The notes: generated by a model not told the origin, from the sequence alone. DNA of 45,658 bases from an uncultured SAR86 cluster bacterium (GCA_902532015.1 CACAGI010000009.1:1-45658), one strand, 5' to 3'; shown: positions 23,807 through 31,909, counted from the stretch's first letter. Translations and numbers: made by a program.

Positions 23807-25126
23807 ATGAGTGCTCAACAAAATCTAAATTTAGAGAATTATTGGTTACCATTTACACCAAATAAAAAATTCAAAGCAAATCCTAGGCTATTAGTTTCAG
23901 CCAAAGGCATGCATTATAAAACTGATGATGGCCGAGAAATCTTAGATGGTATATCCGGTCTCTGGTGCTGTAATGCAGGTCATTGCCACCCTAAAATAGT
24001 TTCGGCTGTACAGCATCAAGTTGGGGAACTGGATTACGCAACTGCTTTTAATATGTCACATCCTAAAGCTTTTGAATTGGCAGAAAAGATAGCTGATTTA
24101 ACACCCGATGGTTTGGATAGGATATTTTTTGGAAATTCAGGCTCTGAAGCTGTTGAGACTGCTTTAAAAGTTGCTCTTGCCTATCACGCCTCTAAAGGCG
24201 ATGGCCAGAAAACGAAATTCATTGGAAGAGAAAAGGGATACCATGGCGTCAATTTTGGTGGAGTATCGGTTGGAGGCCTAACGCCTAACAGAAAATCATT
24301 CGGTCCATTACTTCCAGGTATAGATCACATGCCACACACCTGGAGTCCAGAAAATATGGCTTTTAGTAAAGGTCAACCTGAATGGGGTCTGCATTTAGCT
24401 GAAGACTTAGAGAAAATACTAGTTTTACAAGATCCATCTACTGTTGCAGCAGTAATCATAGAGCCCGTAACAGGTTCAGGTGGCGTAATTGTTCCTCCGG
24501 TAGGTTATTTAGAGCGAATAAGAGAAATTTGCACTAAACACGACGTGTTATTGATATTTGATGAAGTAATTACTGCTTTCGGAAGATTGGGCGATTCTTT
24601 TGCTGCAAATCGTTTTAACGTACGTCCTGATATTATTACCATGGCCAAGGGGTTAACAAGTGCAGTGATTCCAATGAGTGCTGTAGCTTTTGATACAACT
24701 ATTCATGATCAACTCATGAAAGGCCCAGAAGCGATGATAGAACTTTTTCACGGATACACGTACTCGGGACATCCGGTTGCTTGTGCAGCTGGCATAGCTA
24801 CTCTGGATGTTTATCAAGAAGAAGGTTTGTTTGATAAAGCAAAGGAATTAGAGCCTATTTTTGAAGAAGCATTGCATAGTCTTAAAGGCCTTAATCAAGT
24901 TATAGATATTAGAAATATAGGTCTGATGGGGGCTGTTCAGTTCGGCCCTGGCAAGCTGCCAGCAGCTGAATTTGCTGCAAACGTGTTTCAGCACTGCTAC
25001 GACAATGATGTTTTGGTTAGGTATTCAGGAGAATTTTTAGTTCTTTCTCCATCTCTTATTTCCTCTAAAGAGCACATTCATCAAATATCAGACGCATTAA
25101 GAAACGCTATAGAAGCAAATTCTTAA
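23807..25126 (+). CDS. Class III aminotransferase, omega-amino acid:pyruvate type
   Basis: 439 residues, closely patterned on omega-amino acid (beta-alanine):pyruvate aminotransferases: NYWLPFTPNKKFK start, GISGLWCCNAGHCHPKI, NSGSEAVETALKVALAYH, DEVITAFGRLG with PLP-ring-binding Asp252, and the Schiff-base Lys281 (TMAKGLTSAVIPM). These PLP enzymes deaminate beta-alanine, GABA or taurine-like amines with pyruvate as acceptor, giving a semialdehyde. It lies between an MFS carrier and an alpha/beta hydrolase (10-base gap). No semialdehyde dehydrogenase is adjacent, though acyl-CoA-linked genes are elsewhere in the window. Confidence 0.94.
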   Translation: MSAQQNLNLENYWLPFTPNKKFKANPRLLVSAKGMHYKTDDGREILDGISGLWCCNAGHCHPKIVSAVQHQVGELDYATAFNMSHPKAFELAEKIADLTPDGLDRIFFGNSGSEAVETALKVALAYHASKGDGQKTKFIGREKGYHGVNFGGVSVGGLTPNRKSFGPLLPGIDHMPHTWSPENMAFSKGQPEWGLHLAEDLEKILVLQDPSTVAAVIIEPVTGSGGVIVPPVGYLERIREICTKHDVLLIFDEVITAFGRLGDSFAANRFNVRPDIITMAKGLTSAVIPMSAVAFDTTIHDQLMKGPEAMIELFHGYTYSGHPVACAAGIATLDVYQEEGLFDKAKELEPIFEEALHSLKGLNQVIDIRNIGLMGAVQFGPGKLPAAEFAANVFQHCYDNDVLVRYSGEFLVLSPSLISSKEHIHQISDALRNAIEANS

Positions 25127-25136
25127 GGAATCATAA

Positions 25137-25997
25137 ATGAATAACCAAGAGTGGTTTAACGAATCATTACTGTCTACACCAACGGAAAACTTCGTTGAAG
25201 TAGAGGGCGCTAAGATTCATTATTCAACTTGGGGTGATAGTAAAAATCCAGGTTTATTCTTTATCCATGGTTTTAGCGCCAATGCTCATTGGTGGGATTT
25301 TATTGCTCCTGCCTTTACCGAAGATTATTGTGTTGTTGCTATAGATCTTTCTGGATCTGGTGATAGCGACCACAGAGAAACTTATTCTCAAGAAATATAC
25401 GCCAATGAAATTAAAGCCGTGTGTGATGATATGGGTTGGGAGTCAGCAGATTTTATTGCTCATAGTATGGGAGGATCAATCTCCTTAAATGCAACTTCAA
25501 TTTATCCTGAAATTTTTAAATCTCTATATTTATTAGACTCCATTGTTATTTTACCACCAGACAAAGTAAGAAATTATTCTTCAAATAGATCCATGATTAG
25601 AGCTGACTTTATTTATGAAGATGAAGCTTCTGCTATAGAAAGTTTCAGATTGATACCCCCACAACCTTGCAGAAATGAATTTCTTTTGAATCATATCGCC
25701 ATAAATTCATATAAACGGACTGAAGAAGGGTGGCTACTTAAATCAGATGGAAAGATGATGAAAACCTATCAATCCAAAGACTTAACAGAGACATTGATGG
25801 CAATTCAATGTCCTATTTATATTGTATATGGTTTAATGAGCCAAATTTTTACGCAGGAAATTCTTGACTATACTGTCTACGTAGGAAATATACCCCCAGA
25901 AAGGGTTATAGGCGTGCCAGGAACAATGCATCATTTATTTGTAGATGACCCTTTAAGCGTTATAGAAGAATTAAAAAAATTATTAGGAGATAATTAA
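25137..25997 (+). CDS. Alpha/beta hydrolase
   Basis: 286 residues. Core motifs: FFIHGFSANAHWWDFIAP (oxyanion area, about 41-58), DLSGSGDSD (70-78), the nucleophile elbow AHSMGG with Ser110, and the C-terminal His265/266 (GTMHHLF). Its closest themes are hydrolases that act on esters or C-C bonds of ring-cleavage products, but nothing decides. AAGGA precedes the ATG. The stop codon shares one base with the MoxR start (TAATG), so the two are translated together; the hydrolase belongs to the run with the aminotransferase. Confidence 0.9.
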   Translation: MNNQEWFNESLLSTPTENFVEVEGAKIHYSTWGDSKNPGLFFIHGFSANAHWWDFIAPAFTEDYCVVAIDLSGSGDSDHRETYSQEIYANEIKAVCDDMGWESADFIAHSMGGSISLNATSIYPEIFKSLYLLDSIVILPPDKVRNYSSNRSMIRADFIYEDEASAIESFRLIPPQPCRNEFLLNHIAINSYKRTEEGWLLKSDGKMMKTYQSKDLTETLMAIQCPIYIVYGLMSQIFTQEILDYTVYVGNIPPERVIGVPGTMHHLFVDDPLSVIEELKKLLGDN

Positions 25998-26950
25998 TGT
26001 CAGATGGACCTAAAAAAACAATCAATAAAATAACTAAAGGTTTTGCTAAACACGGTTATATTTGCAGTGATCAAATATCTACAGCAGTCTACTTAGCTTC
26101 AGAACTTGAAAAACCAATTCTTATTGAAGGGCCTCCAGGAGTGGGAAAAACAGAGTTAGCAAATACAGCAGCTATGTACTTCAAAAAGGAGCTAATCCGC
26201 TTACAATGCTATGAAGGTCTGGATGAATCTAAGGCACTTTACGAATGGCGTTACGGTAAGCAATTGCTTTACACTCAAATTCTAAAAGAACAAATGCAAG
26301 AAGTGCTTGAGGGCGCAAAAGGATTAAAAGAATCATTAGGCAGATTAATGAAATTCGAGGATATCTTTTTTTCTGAAGATTTTTTAGAAACAAGACCTTT
26401 ACTACAAGCTTTAACCTCTGATAAAGGGTCCGTCTTGCTAATTGATGAGGTTGATAAATCTGATGAAGAATTTGAAGCTTTGCTTCTAGAAATTCTTTCT
26501 GAATTTCAGATATCTATACCAGAATTAGGTGTAAGAGAAGCTAAAGTAAAACCTTTAGTTATGCTAACCAGTAATAATAGTAGAGAAATAGGAGATGCAT
26601 TAAAAAGAAGATGCTTGCATCTATATATACCCTTTCCAGATGCAAAATTAGAAAGACAAATAGTCCAAGCAAGGGTACCTGAAATATCAGAATCAATGCA
26701 AATACAGCTAGTAAATTTCGTACAAGGTATTAGGCAATTAGATTTAAAAAAACAACCCGCAATAAGTGAAACAATAGACTGGGCAAAAACTTTAATTTTA
26801 TTAAATTCAGAAGAGTTAGAAGCAAAACTAGCAGAAGAAACTTTAAATATACTTTTAAAGCATCAACAGGACATAGAAGTTGTAAAAAAAGAAATACCTG
26901 CACTAATTTCTAGCGCTACTGAAACATCAGATGGAAAAAGTATTAACTGA
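25997..26950 (+). CDS. MoxR-family AAA+ ATPase (CoxD-like)
   Basis: 317 residues. Walker A GPPGVGKT (45-52), Walker B VLLIDEVDKS (146-155), and an arginine-finger/sensor region DALKRRCLHLYIPFPD characterise the MoxR clade. MoxR ATPases act with VWA-domain partners as chaperones that insert metal cofactors or assemble complexes, as CoxD does for CO dehydrogenase. The next gene is the VWA partner, overlapping by 20 bases. No CO dehydrogenase or other obvious client enzyme is in the window. Confidence 0.93.
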   Translation: MSDGPKKTINKITKGFAKHGYICSDQISTAVYLASELEKPILIEGPPGVGKTELANTAAMYFKKELIRLQCYEGLDESKALYEWRYGKQLLYTQILKEQMQEVLEGAKGLKESLGRLMKFEDIFFSEDFLETRPLLQALTSDKGSVLLIDEVDKSDEEFEALLLEILSEFQISIPELGVREAKVKPLVMLTSNNSREIGDALKRRCLHLYIPFPDAKLERQIVQARVPEISESMQIQLVNFVQGIRQLDLKKQPAISETIDWAKTLILLNSEELEAKLAEETLNILLKHQQDIEVVKKEIPALISSATETSDGKSIN

Positions 26951-28262
26951 TTTTGTAAAAGCACTTAGAAACTCGAATGTAAGAGTGTCTCCAGCTGAAA
27001 CACTGGATGCAATGTCAGTAATTGATGAAATTGGATATGATGACAGGGAGTTACTTAAACGAAGCCTTTCTATTGTTCTTCCTAAAACCCCTGATGAAAA
27101 ACAGAAATTTGAAACCTGTTTTGACGATTTTTTTTCAGATGAGATAAAAAAACAGGTACCTGTTGCCTTAAAAGAACTCAAAGACATTGAAGATGTCGAG
27201 TCAGATTTAGCTAAAAAATTACTAGAAGGATCCCAGGCTGAGTTAATGATTTCTATTGCAGATGCAGCTGAGGCTTCTGAAATAAGAGAGATAAGATATT
27301 TCACTCAACGTTCTGTTTTTACAAGAAGGATTTTAGAAAAAATGGGAGTAGGGAAGCTAGAGGATGAACTTATGTCAATAGGCTCATCTAGACAAGATGA
27401 TATACCCACAGAATTGGAACAAGAATTAAGAAATCAATTAACTGGATTAAGAGAAAGAGTGTCTGATTATGTGCAGCAACAGTTCCTCTTGCACGGAGAC
27501 GTTTCAGGAGAACAATTACGCGAACAAGTATTTAAGTCAATGAATATGGCACAGATAGATAGATCTTATTTGCATGAAGTACATTCACTAGTAAGAAAGA
27601 TGGCTAAGAAACTTGCTAACCTGCATTCAAGAAGAAAAAAGAATTATCGAAGAGGGAAATTAGATATAAGAAAAACTATAAGAGAGAACTGGGTTAATCA
27701 AGGAGTGTTATTTAATCTAAGCTGGTCGTATAAGAAAGTTGACCGACCTAAAATCTATGTCATTTGTGACGTGAGTGGTTCAGTAGGTGCTTATGCAAGA
27801 TTCATGTTGATGTTTTTGTTCAGTCTGACGGAAGTAGTATCAAAATTGAGAGCCTTTGTTTTTTCTTCAAATCTTGGAGAGGTGACAGATGAATTCAAAG
27901 ATTCAAACTTGGATAAAGCTATAGAAACTGCACTTCAAAAGCATGGCGGAGGCTCTACTGACTATGGTCAGGCATTAACTGATTTTGTAAGTTTGTGTAT
28001 CGATGAAATAGATAAGAAAACTACTGTAGTTATTCTAGGTGACGCAAGAAATAACTTTGGTCCTGAAAAAGCAAATTTAATGAAAATCATAAATGATAGA
28101 TCTAAACAAGTGTTTTGGCTAAACCCTGAAGGAAAATATAGATGGGATACTGGAGATTCAGTCATGACAACTTATTCAGCTTACTGCACTAAAGTATTTC
28201 AATGTGGAAATATTGAACAATTGGAAAGAGTTATTTCGACTCTTTTAAAAACTGCTATTTGA
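26931..28262 (+). CDS. VWA-domain protein (CoxE-like)
   Basis: 443 residues. The C-terminal half is a von Willebrand A domain with the MIDAS sequence VICDVSGSVGAY (Asp280, Ser282, Ser284), followed by FVFSSNLGEVTDEF and a distal TDYGQAL segment that contributes the MIDAS threonine/aspartate. The N-terminal half is helical and highly charged, with an RKKNYRRGKLDIRKTIRENW linker typical of CoxE-like proteins. It overlaps the MoxR gene by 20 bases, a usual arrangement of MoxR/VWA pairs. Metal insertion or complex assembly is inferred from the family; the client is unknown. Confidence 0.92.
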   Translation: MEKVLTDFVKALRNSNVRVSPAETLDAMSVIDEIGYDDRELLKRSLSIVLPKTPDEKQKFETCFDDFFSDEIKKQVPVALKELKDIEDVESDLAKKLLEGSQAELMISIADAAEASEIREIRYFTQRSVFTRRILEKMGVGKLEDELMSIGSSRQDDIPTELEQELRNQLTGLRERVSDYVQQQFLLHGDVSGEQLREQVFKSMNMAQIDRSYLHEVHSLVRKMAKKLANLHSRRKKNYRRGKLDIRKTIRENWVNQGVLFNLSWSYKKVDRPKIYVICDVSGSVGAYARFMLMFLFSLTEVVSKLRAFVFSSNLGEVTDEFKDSNLDKAIETALQKHGGGSTDYGQALTDFVSLCIDEIDKKTTVVILGDARNNFGPEKANLMKIINDRSKQVFWLNPEGKYRWDTGDSVMTTYSAYCTKVFQCGNIEQLERVISTLLKTAI

Positions 28263-28278
28263 AGATATTATTAATGTC

Positions 28279-29061
28279 ATGAAAAAATTAATTTTGCTTA
28301 CTATTTCTTTACTTTCTATTACCTTTTTACCTATTACTCTCGCTCATGATCTAAAAGGAGCAATAGCAAGCGATGATAGAACTCCCAAAAATATGGATAG
28401 AGATGTTTACAGACACCCATATGAAACCCTAGAATTTTTTGGAATTAAGACAGACATGACTGTCATCGAACTATCTCCAGGCGGTGGTTGGTATACTGAG
28501 ATTTTAGCTAATTACATACATTATCCAGGTACCCTTATAGCTGCACATTTTAATCCAGAAGCTGGGGGATATTACAAACGAGGAAGAGAATATTTTGAAA
28601 AAAAAATGGACAGTGATCCTATGTATGGAAGGGTAGAAATTGTCAATATAGATTCATCTCTTGCAGAAGCAAACAGCGTTGATGCCGTTCTAACTTTCAG
28701 AAACTTACATAATTGGTTGGGGCCACAGTTAGATACTATATTTACTAATTCCTATAAAGCCTTAAAACCTGGTGGTATTTTTGGTGTAGTAGAACATAGA
28801 GCAAATCCAGGAACCTCTTTAGAGTTAATGAAAAAAAGTGGATATGTGACAGTTGACCATGCTTTGAAGATGGCCAAAAAGCATGGATTTGAATATGTTT
28901 CTAGTTCAGAAGTAAATTCTAATCCAAAGGATATTAAAGATTATCCTAAAGGTGTATGGACTTTACCTCCAAACCTAAGAATGAAAGAAGTTGATAAGGC
29001 GAAGTACATTGAAATTGGTGAAAGCGATCGAATGACTTTATTGTTCAGAAAGCCCCTTTAA
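28279..29061 (+). CDS. Exported SAM-methyltransferase-like protein (COG4798 type)
   Basis: 260 residues. It starts with a clear signal peptide (MKKLILLTISLLSITFLPIT, cleavage likely after LAH) and continues with the methyltransferase-like core: motif I VIELSPGGGWYTEILA (about 60-76), AVLTFRNLHNW, and LKPGGIFGVVEHR. The family is annotated as predicted methyltransferases. Since S-adenosylmethionine is cytoplasmic, an exported member is odd; it may bind another ligand or retain the fold only. It follows the VWA gene by 16 bases and could be in the same transcript. Its 3' end overlaps the convergent unknown gene by four bases. Confidence 0.85.
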   Translation: MKKLILLTISLLSITFLPITLAHDLKGAIASDDRTPKNMDRDVYRHPYETLEFFGIKTDMTVIELSPGGGWYTEILANYIHYPGTLIAAHFNPEAGGYYKRGREYFEKKMDSDPMYGRVEIVNIDSSLAEANSVDAVLTFRNLHNWLGPQLDTIFTNSYKALKPGGIFGVVEHRANPGTSLELMKKSGYVTVDHALKMAKKHGFEYVSSSEVNSNPKDIKDYPKGVWTLPPNLRMKEVDKAKYIEIGESDRMTLLFRKPL

Positions 29062-29432
29062 ACTTCTATAAGATTTAGAAAATTTTCTTTATATTTGATC
29101 TCAATATTTTGCTTTGTAGCACTGTCTTCTATTTTATCTATTCCCTTAATTAATAGACTTTGCTTGCCCGTTAAGCATAGTTTCGGTAGCGTTATAAGGT
29201 AAACAAGGTCACCTTTTGAAATGTCTGTAACGACCGACTTATTAGAAATGCAATCTAAAATAAGTGAATGAAGCTCTTTAGCGGAATTATCTATGTCTTC
29301 CACACTTATCTCATAGCCATCTATACTTTGAATTACTAAATGAGAAATGATGTTTGACTCAATATACTTCGATTGAAAATCAACTATTTCTTTTTTAATT
29401 TTATTTAAATTACTTGTCTTTAGATAATTCAT
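29058..29432 (-). CDS. Small protein of unknown function
   Basis: I do not recognise this 124-residue protein. It has no signal peptide or membrane segment. Predicted pattern: a helical N-terminus rich in Lys/Ile, then strands around SHLVIQSIDGYEISVED, a helix (AKELHSLILDCIS), and strands ending GDLVYLITLP and QSLLIKG. The strand-helix-strand order with an Asp-Gly turn is vaguely Roadblock/LC7-like, which is only a guess. It is short but ATG-started and convergent with the methyltransferase gene, overlapping by four bases, and its codon use looks like its neighbours. Confidence 0.65.
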   Translation of the reverse strand: MNYLKTSNLNKIKKEIVDFQSKYIESNIISHLVIQSIDGYEISVEDIDNSAKELHSLILDCISNKSVVTDISKGDLVYLITLPKLCLTGKQSLLIKGIDKIEDSATKQNIEIKYKENFLNLIEV

Positions 29433-29453
29433 GATTTTTTAATTTTCTCATAC

Positions 29454-29465
29454 TAAAATTGATAA
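29454..29465 (+). promoter_or_regulatory. Candidate -10 box before a 59-residue gene
   Basis: TAAAAT (29454-29459) ends six bases before ATG 29466, repeating the leaderless spacing seen at other first genes; no Shine-Dalgarno is present. This supports the tiny ORF. Confidence 0.4.
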
Positions 29466-29645
29466 ATGGAAAAAAATAAATACGTTGAAAGAGCAAAACG
29501 TGTTGAAAAAAGAATTAATAATTACTCTCAAGGCACCGAGAGTTTTGTAATTAACTCAATAAATTTGCTTCAAGATTTTCTACTAGATTTAAACTCGAAA
29601 CCTACGAGTACTAAAAGGGATAAAAGCAAAAAAAAGGGAGGTTAA
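29466..29645 (+). CDS. 59-residue lysine-rich small protein
   Basis: An open frame of 59 codons fills the otherwise empty 230-base gap. The product is MEKNKYVERAKRVEKRINN at the start, a hydrophobic helix centre (FVINSINLLQDFLLDL) and a basic tail with KRDKSKKKGG. About a quarter of residues are Lys/Arg. The amphipathic helices with a basic tail could bind nucleic acid or another small protein, but no family is recognised. Support: a -10-like box at the leaderless spacing and nothing else occupying the region. Against: short and AT-rich, so it may be chance. Its stop codon lies in the loop of the Hsp20 terminator hairpin. Confidence 0.5.
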   Translation: MEKNKYVERAKRVEKRINNYSQGTESFVINSINLLQDFLLDLNSKPTSTKRDKSKKKGG

Positions 29646-29655
29646 ACCTCCCTTT
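29628..29655 (-). terminator. Rho-independent terminator of the Hsp20 gene
   Basis: Stem AAAGGGAGGT (29633-29642) pairs with ACCTCCCTTT (29646-29655) around a 3-base loop. Read on the minus strand, the stem is followed by a run of eight T (complement of 29628-29635), a textbook intrinsic terminator seven bases past the Hsp20 stop. On the plus strand the trailing sequence is less T-rich. Confidence 0.85.
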
Positions 29656-29662
29656 CATTATA

Positions 29663-30112
29663 TTAGCTAAGTAATTTACTTTTAGAAGTAAACTCAATTT
29701 TTCTAGTTTTCTTCTCTTCAGGAACTATCCTTTCTATTCCTATGTATAACATACCATTACTTAAAGCAGCCCCTTTGATGACCATGTCATCCGATAGAAC
29801 AAATCTTTTTACAAAGTCTCTTGCTGCTAAACCTTGATGTAAAAGACCTTCAGATGCATCTTTATCTTTCGATCCTTTTATAACTAAGTTTTCAGCAGAA
29901 GCCTCAATATCTATTTCAGATTCTTCAAATCCAGCAACCGCTAGTTCTATAGTGTATTTATCTTCGCTTACCTTTCTTATGTTGTAAGGCGGGTAATTCG
30001 AAGACTCTTGTTTAGAGTTAGCTAGAAGGGCTAAAGTATCGAAAGTTCTGTCAAATCCTACTGCAAAGGGAGAGATATCCCTCCAGAGTAAGTCAAATGT
30101 ATTATTTATCAT
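29663..30112 (-). CDS. Hsp20 small heat-shock protein (IbpA-like)
   Basis: 149 residues with the alpha-crystallin domain: YPPYNIRKVSEDKYTIELAVAGF (about 41-63), IEASAENLVIKGSK, and LARDFVKRFVLSDDM-like segments, plus the N-terminal FDLLWRDISPFAVGFDR region of IbpA-type proteins. It holds unfolding proteins for refolding. ATG 30112 is chosen over an upstream frame start at 30136 because AGGAG stands six bases before it. The gene has a sigma32-like promoter (30179-30206), about 60 bases of leader with a 5' hairpin, and an intrinsic terminator, so it is a monocistronic heat-shock gene. The C-terminal IXI motif is not obvious. Confidence 0.93.
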   Translation of the reverse strand: MINNTFDLLWRDISPFAVGFDRTFDTLALLANSKQESSNYPPYNIRKVSEDKYTIELAVAGFEESEIDIEASAENLVIKGSKDKDASEGLLHQGLAARDFVKRFVLSDDMVIKGAALSNGMLYIGIERIVPEEKKTRKIEFTSKSKLLS

Positions 30113-30150
30113 TTTTTTCTCCTTATAATTAAGCAAGTTAAATAATTTAC

Positions 30151-30171
30151 GTAAGCCCCTAAGGCACTTAC
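30151..30171 (-). promoter_or_regulatory. 5'-terminal hairpin of the Hsp20 mRNA, possible RNA thermometer
   Basis: In the RNA, GUAAGUGCC pairs with GGGGCUUAC around UUA (one G-G mismatch, one G-U pair). It begins at about +1 to +2 from the predicted sigma32 start. Its CCUUA top (30164-30160) is complementary to UAAGG of the ribosome site (30125-30121), so alternative pairing could hide the site. Confidence 0.4.
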
Positions 30172-30178
30172 ACTATAT

Positions 30179-30206
30179 ATATTGGGGTTTTTACTTAAAA
30201 TACAAG
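30179..30206 (-). promoter_or_regulatory. Sigma32-type heat-shock promoter of Hsp20
   Basis: Minus-strand -35 CTTGTAT (30206-30200), 12-base spacer, -10 CCCCAATAT (30187-30179). The E. coli sigma32 consensus is CTTGAAA then CCCCATNT with 11-15 bases between, so both boxes match well and the CCCC core is exact. The -35 overlaps the Shine-Dalgarno of the divergent SDR gene. Confidence 0.75.
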
Positions 30207-30216
30207 GAGCAAAATT

Positions 30217-31011
30217 ATGAAAGATTTATTTTCAATTGAAGGAAAAATAGCTCTTGTAACCGGTGGTTCAAGAGGTATTGGAGAAATGATTGCAGCAGGC
30301 TTTTTAGCTAATGGTGCAAAAGTTTATATAAGTTCAAGAAAAGCAGAAGTATGCGACGCTACAGCAGAAAGATTGGCAAATGAATATGGTGGTGAGTGTA
30401 TTTCTATTCCTGCAGATTTATCTAATCTTGAAGGCATAGGTGCCTTAGCAAAAGAATTGTCTGCTAAAGAGAATTCCTTAGACATATTAGTGAATAATGC
30501 TGGAGCTTCTTGGGGGGAACCTATTGAAGAGTATTCTGAACTTGGTTGGGATAAAGTAATGGACACTAATGTTAAAGGTATATTTTTCCTAACCCAGCAG
30601 TTATTACCTCTATTAAGAGAATCTGGTAAATCTGATAACCCTTCAAGGGTAATTAATATTGGATCAATCGATGGAATTAAAACCGGTACTTTTGATGCAT
30701 TTTCTTACGGACCTTCTAAAGCAGCTGTTCATCATCTAACTCGTGTCTTGGCTGCAAGGCTAATAAAAGATCAAATAATCGTAAATGCAATTGCTCCAGG
30801 CCCATTTCCAACTTGGATGCTAAGTACAGGAGTAGGTGGAGGAGGAGACACAGACATAGACTGGTCAGCTGTAGGGCAAAGCAATCCAAGTGGTAGGGTA
30901 GGCGATGCTGAGGATATTGCTGGTCTTGCTATCTTTCTGAGTTCCAGAGCAGGTGCCTATACTGTAGGTCAAACGATAGCTTGTGACGGAGGAGCTGTAG
31001 CTAGTTCATAA
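30217..31011 (+). CDS. Short-chain dehydrogenase/reductase
   Basis: 264 residues: TGGSRGIG (15-22), NNAGASWGEP (93-102), Ser150 (NIGSIDG), Tyr164 and Lys168 (YGPSK), and VGQTIACDGG at the C-terminus. The ASWGEP, SIDGI and FSYGPSKAA stretches are like the 3-oxoacyl-ACP-reductase/RhlG group of SDRs. It is a NAD(P)-dependent oxidoreductase of unknown substrate. AGGAG precedes the ATG by eight bases. Its stop is followed directly (zero gap) by the DUF1295 gene, so the two are probably one unit. Confidence 0.92.
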   Translation: MKDLFSIEGKIALVTGGSRGIGEMIAAGFLANGAKVYISSRKAEVCDATAERLANEYGGECISIPADLSNLEGIGALAKELSAKENSLDILVNNAGASWGEPIEEYSELGWDKVMDTNVKGIFFLTQQLLPLLRESGKSDNPSRVINIGSIDGIKTGTFDAFSYGPSKAAVHHLTRVLAARLIKDQIIVNAIAPGPFPTWMLSTGVGGGGDTDIDWSAVGQSNPSGRVGDAEDIAGLAIFLSSRAGAYTVGQTIACDGGAVASS

Positions 31012-31878
31012 ATGAGCAAAAGAGCTAAAAGTTTTTTTATAACCGCCGTGGTTTATGTAATCGCTTTGGTGGTTGCTGTGGTGGGCTCTTATCAATTTTT
31101 AGGTCTTCACCAATGGTTGCTAGTTTTAATAGGACATTTGCTTGCAACAGTTGTCGTATTTATAGCTAGTCAACTTTATAAAAATTCTAGTTTATATGAC
31201 CCCTTTTGGTCAGTTGCTCCTATACCAATTGCAATCTATGTCGCTTTTTGGCCTGAATCTTCTGACGTAAATATTGAAAAAGTTATTTTAATATTAATAC
31301 CTTTTATGTTTTGGGCTCTGCGCTTAACAGCTAATTGGATGAGAGACTGGGTTGGTCTGGAACATGAAGATTTTAGGTATATAAATTTAAAGAAGAAACC
31401 TTTTGCATTTCTGATTGATTTATTTGGTATTCATATATATCCAACTTTACAAGTTAATCTGTCTTTATTTCCAATTTATTTTGCTCTTTCAGTTTCAACC
31501 AATGAAGCCAATATCCTTTTATATCTAGCTAGTCTATTTACTATTCTAGCTGTAGGTCTAGAACTGTTAGCAGATGAGCAAATGCGAAAATTTAGAAGAA
31601 ATGTAGCAAATAAAAACAAAACAATGAAACAGGGTCTTTGGGCGTATTCTAGACATCCTAATTACTTAGGCGAAATCTTATTCTGGTGGGGCTTATATTT
31701 CATGACTATCTCAATTGATATGAGTTATTGGTATTTATTTATCTGTCCTTTAGTAATGAACCTAATGTTCTCTCTAATTACTTGTCAAATGATGGATAAT
31801 AGAAGTTTAGAAAGAAGGCCGGATTATTCAGAATATATGAATTCAACGAGACAGCTTATTATTTGGAAAACTAAGTAG
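31012..31878 (+). CDS. DUF1295 membrane protein (steroid 5-alpha-reductase-like fold)
   Basis: 288 residues, about seven to eight hydrophobic helices (for example 9-28, 32-52, 87-104, 141-158, 166-184, 220-248). The C-terminal KQGLWAYSRHPNYLGEILFWWG motif, with R-H-P-N-Y-x-G-E, is shared by DUF1295, isoprenylcysteine methyltransferase and steroid 5-alpha-reductase families. DUF1295 proteins are of unknown activity; a membrane reductase using NAD(P)H or a lipid methyltransferase is plausible. It directly follows an SDR with no gap, consistent with lipid or isoprenoid modification, but no substrate is known. Confidence 0.88.
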   Translation: MSKRAKSFFITAVVYVIALVVAVVGSYQFLGLHQWLLVLIGHLLATVVVFIASQLYKNSSLYDPFWSVAPIPIAIYVAFWPESSDVNIEKVILILIPFMFWALRLTANWMRDWVGLEHEDFRYINLKKKPFAFLIDLFGIHIYPTLQVNLSLFPIYFALSVSTNEANILLYLASLFTILAVGLELLADEQMRKFRRNVANKNKTMKQGLWAYSRHPNYLGEILFWWGLYFMTISIDMSYWYLFICPLVMNLMFSLITCQMMDNRSLERRPDYSEYMNSTRQLIIWKTK

Positions 31879-31909
31879 ATGGGAATGCTTATGGTTAATA
31901 AAAATTGTT

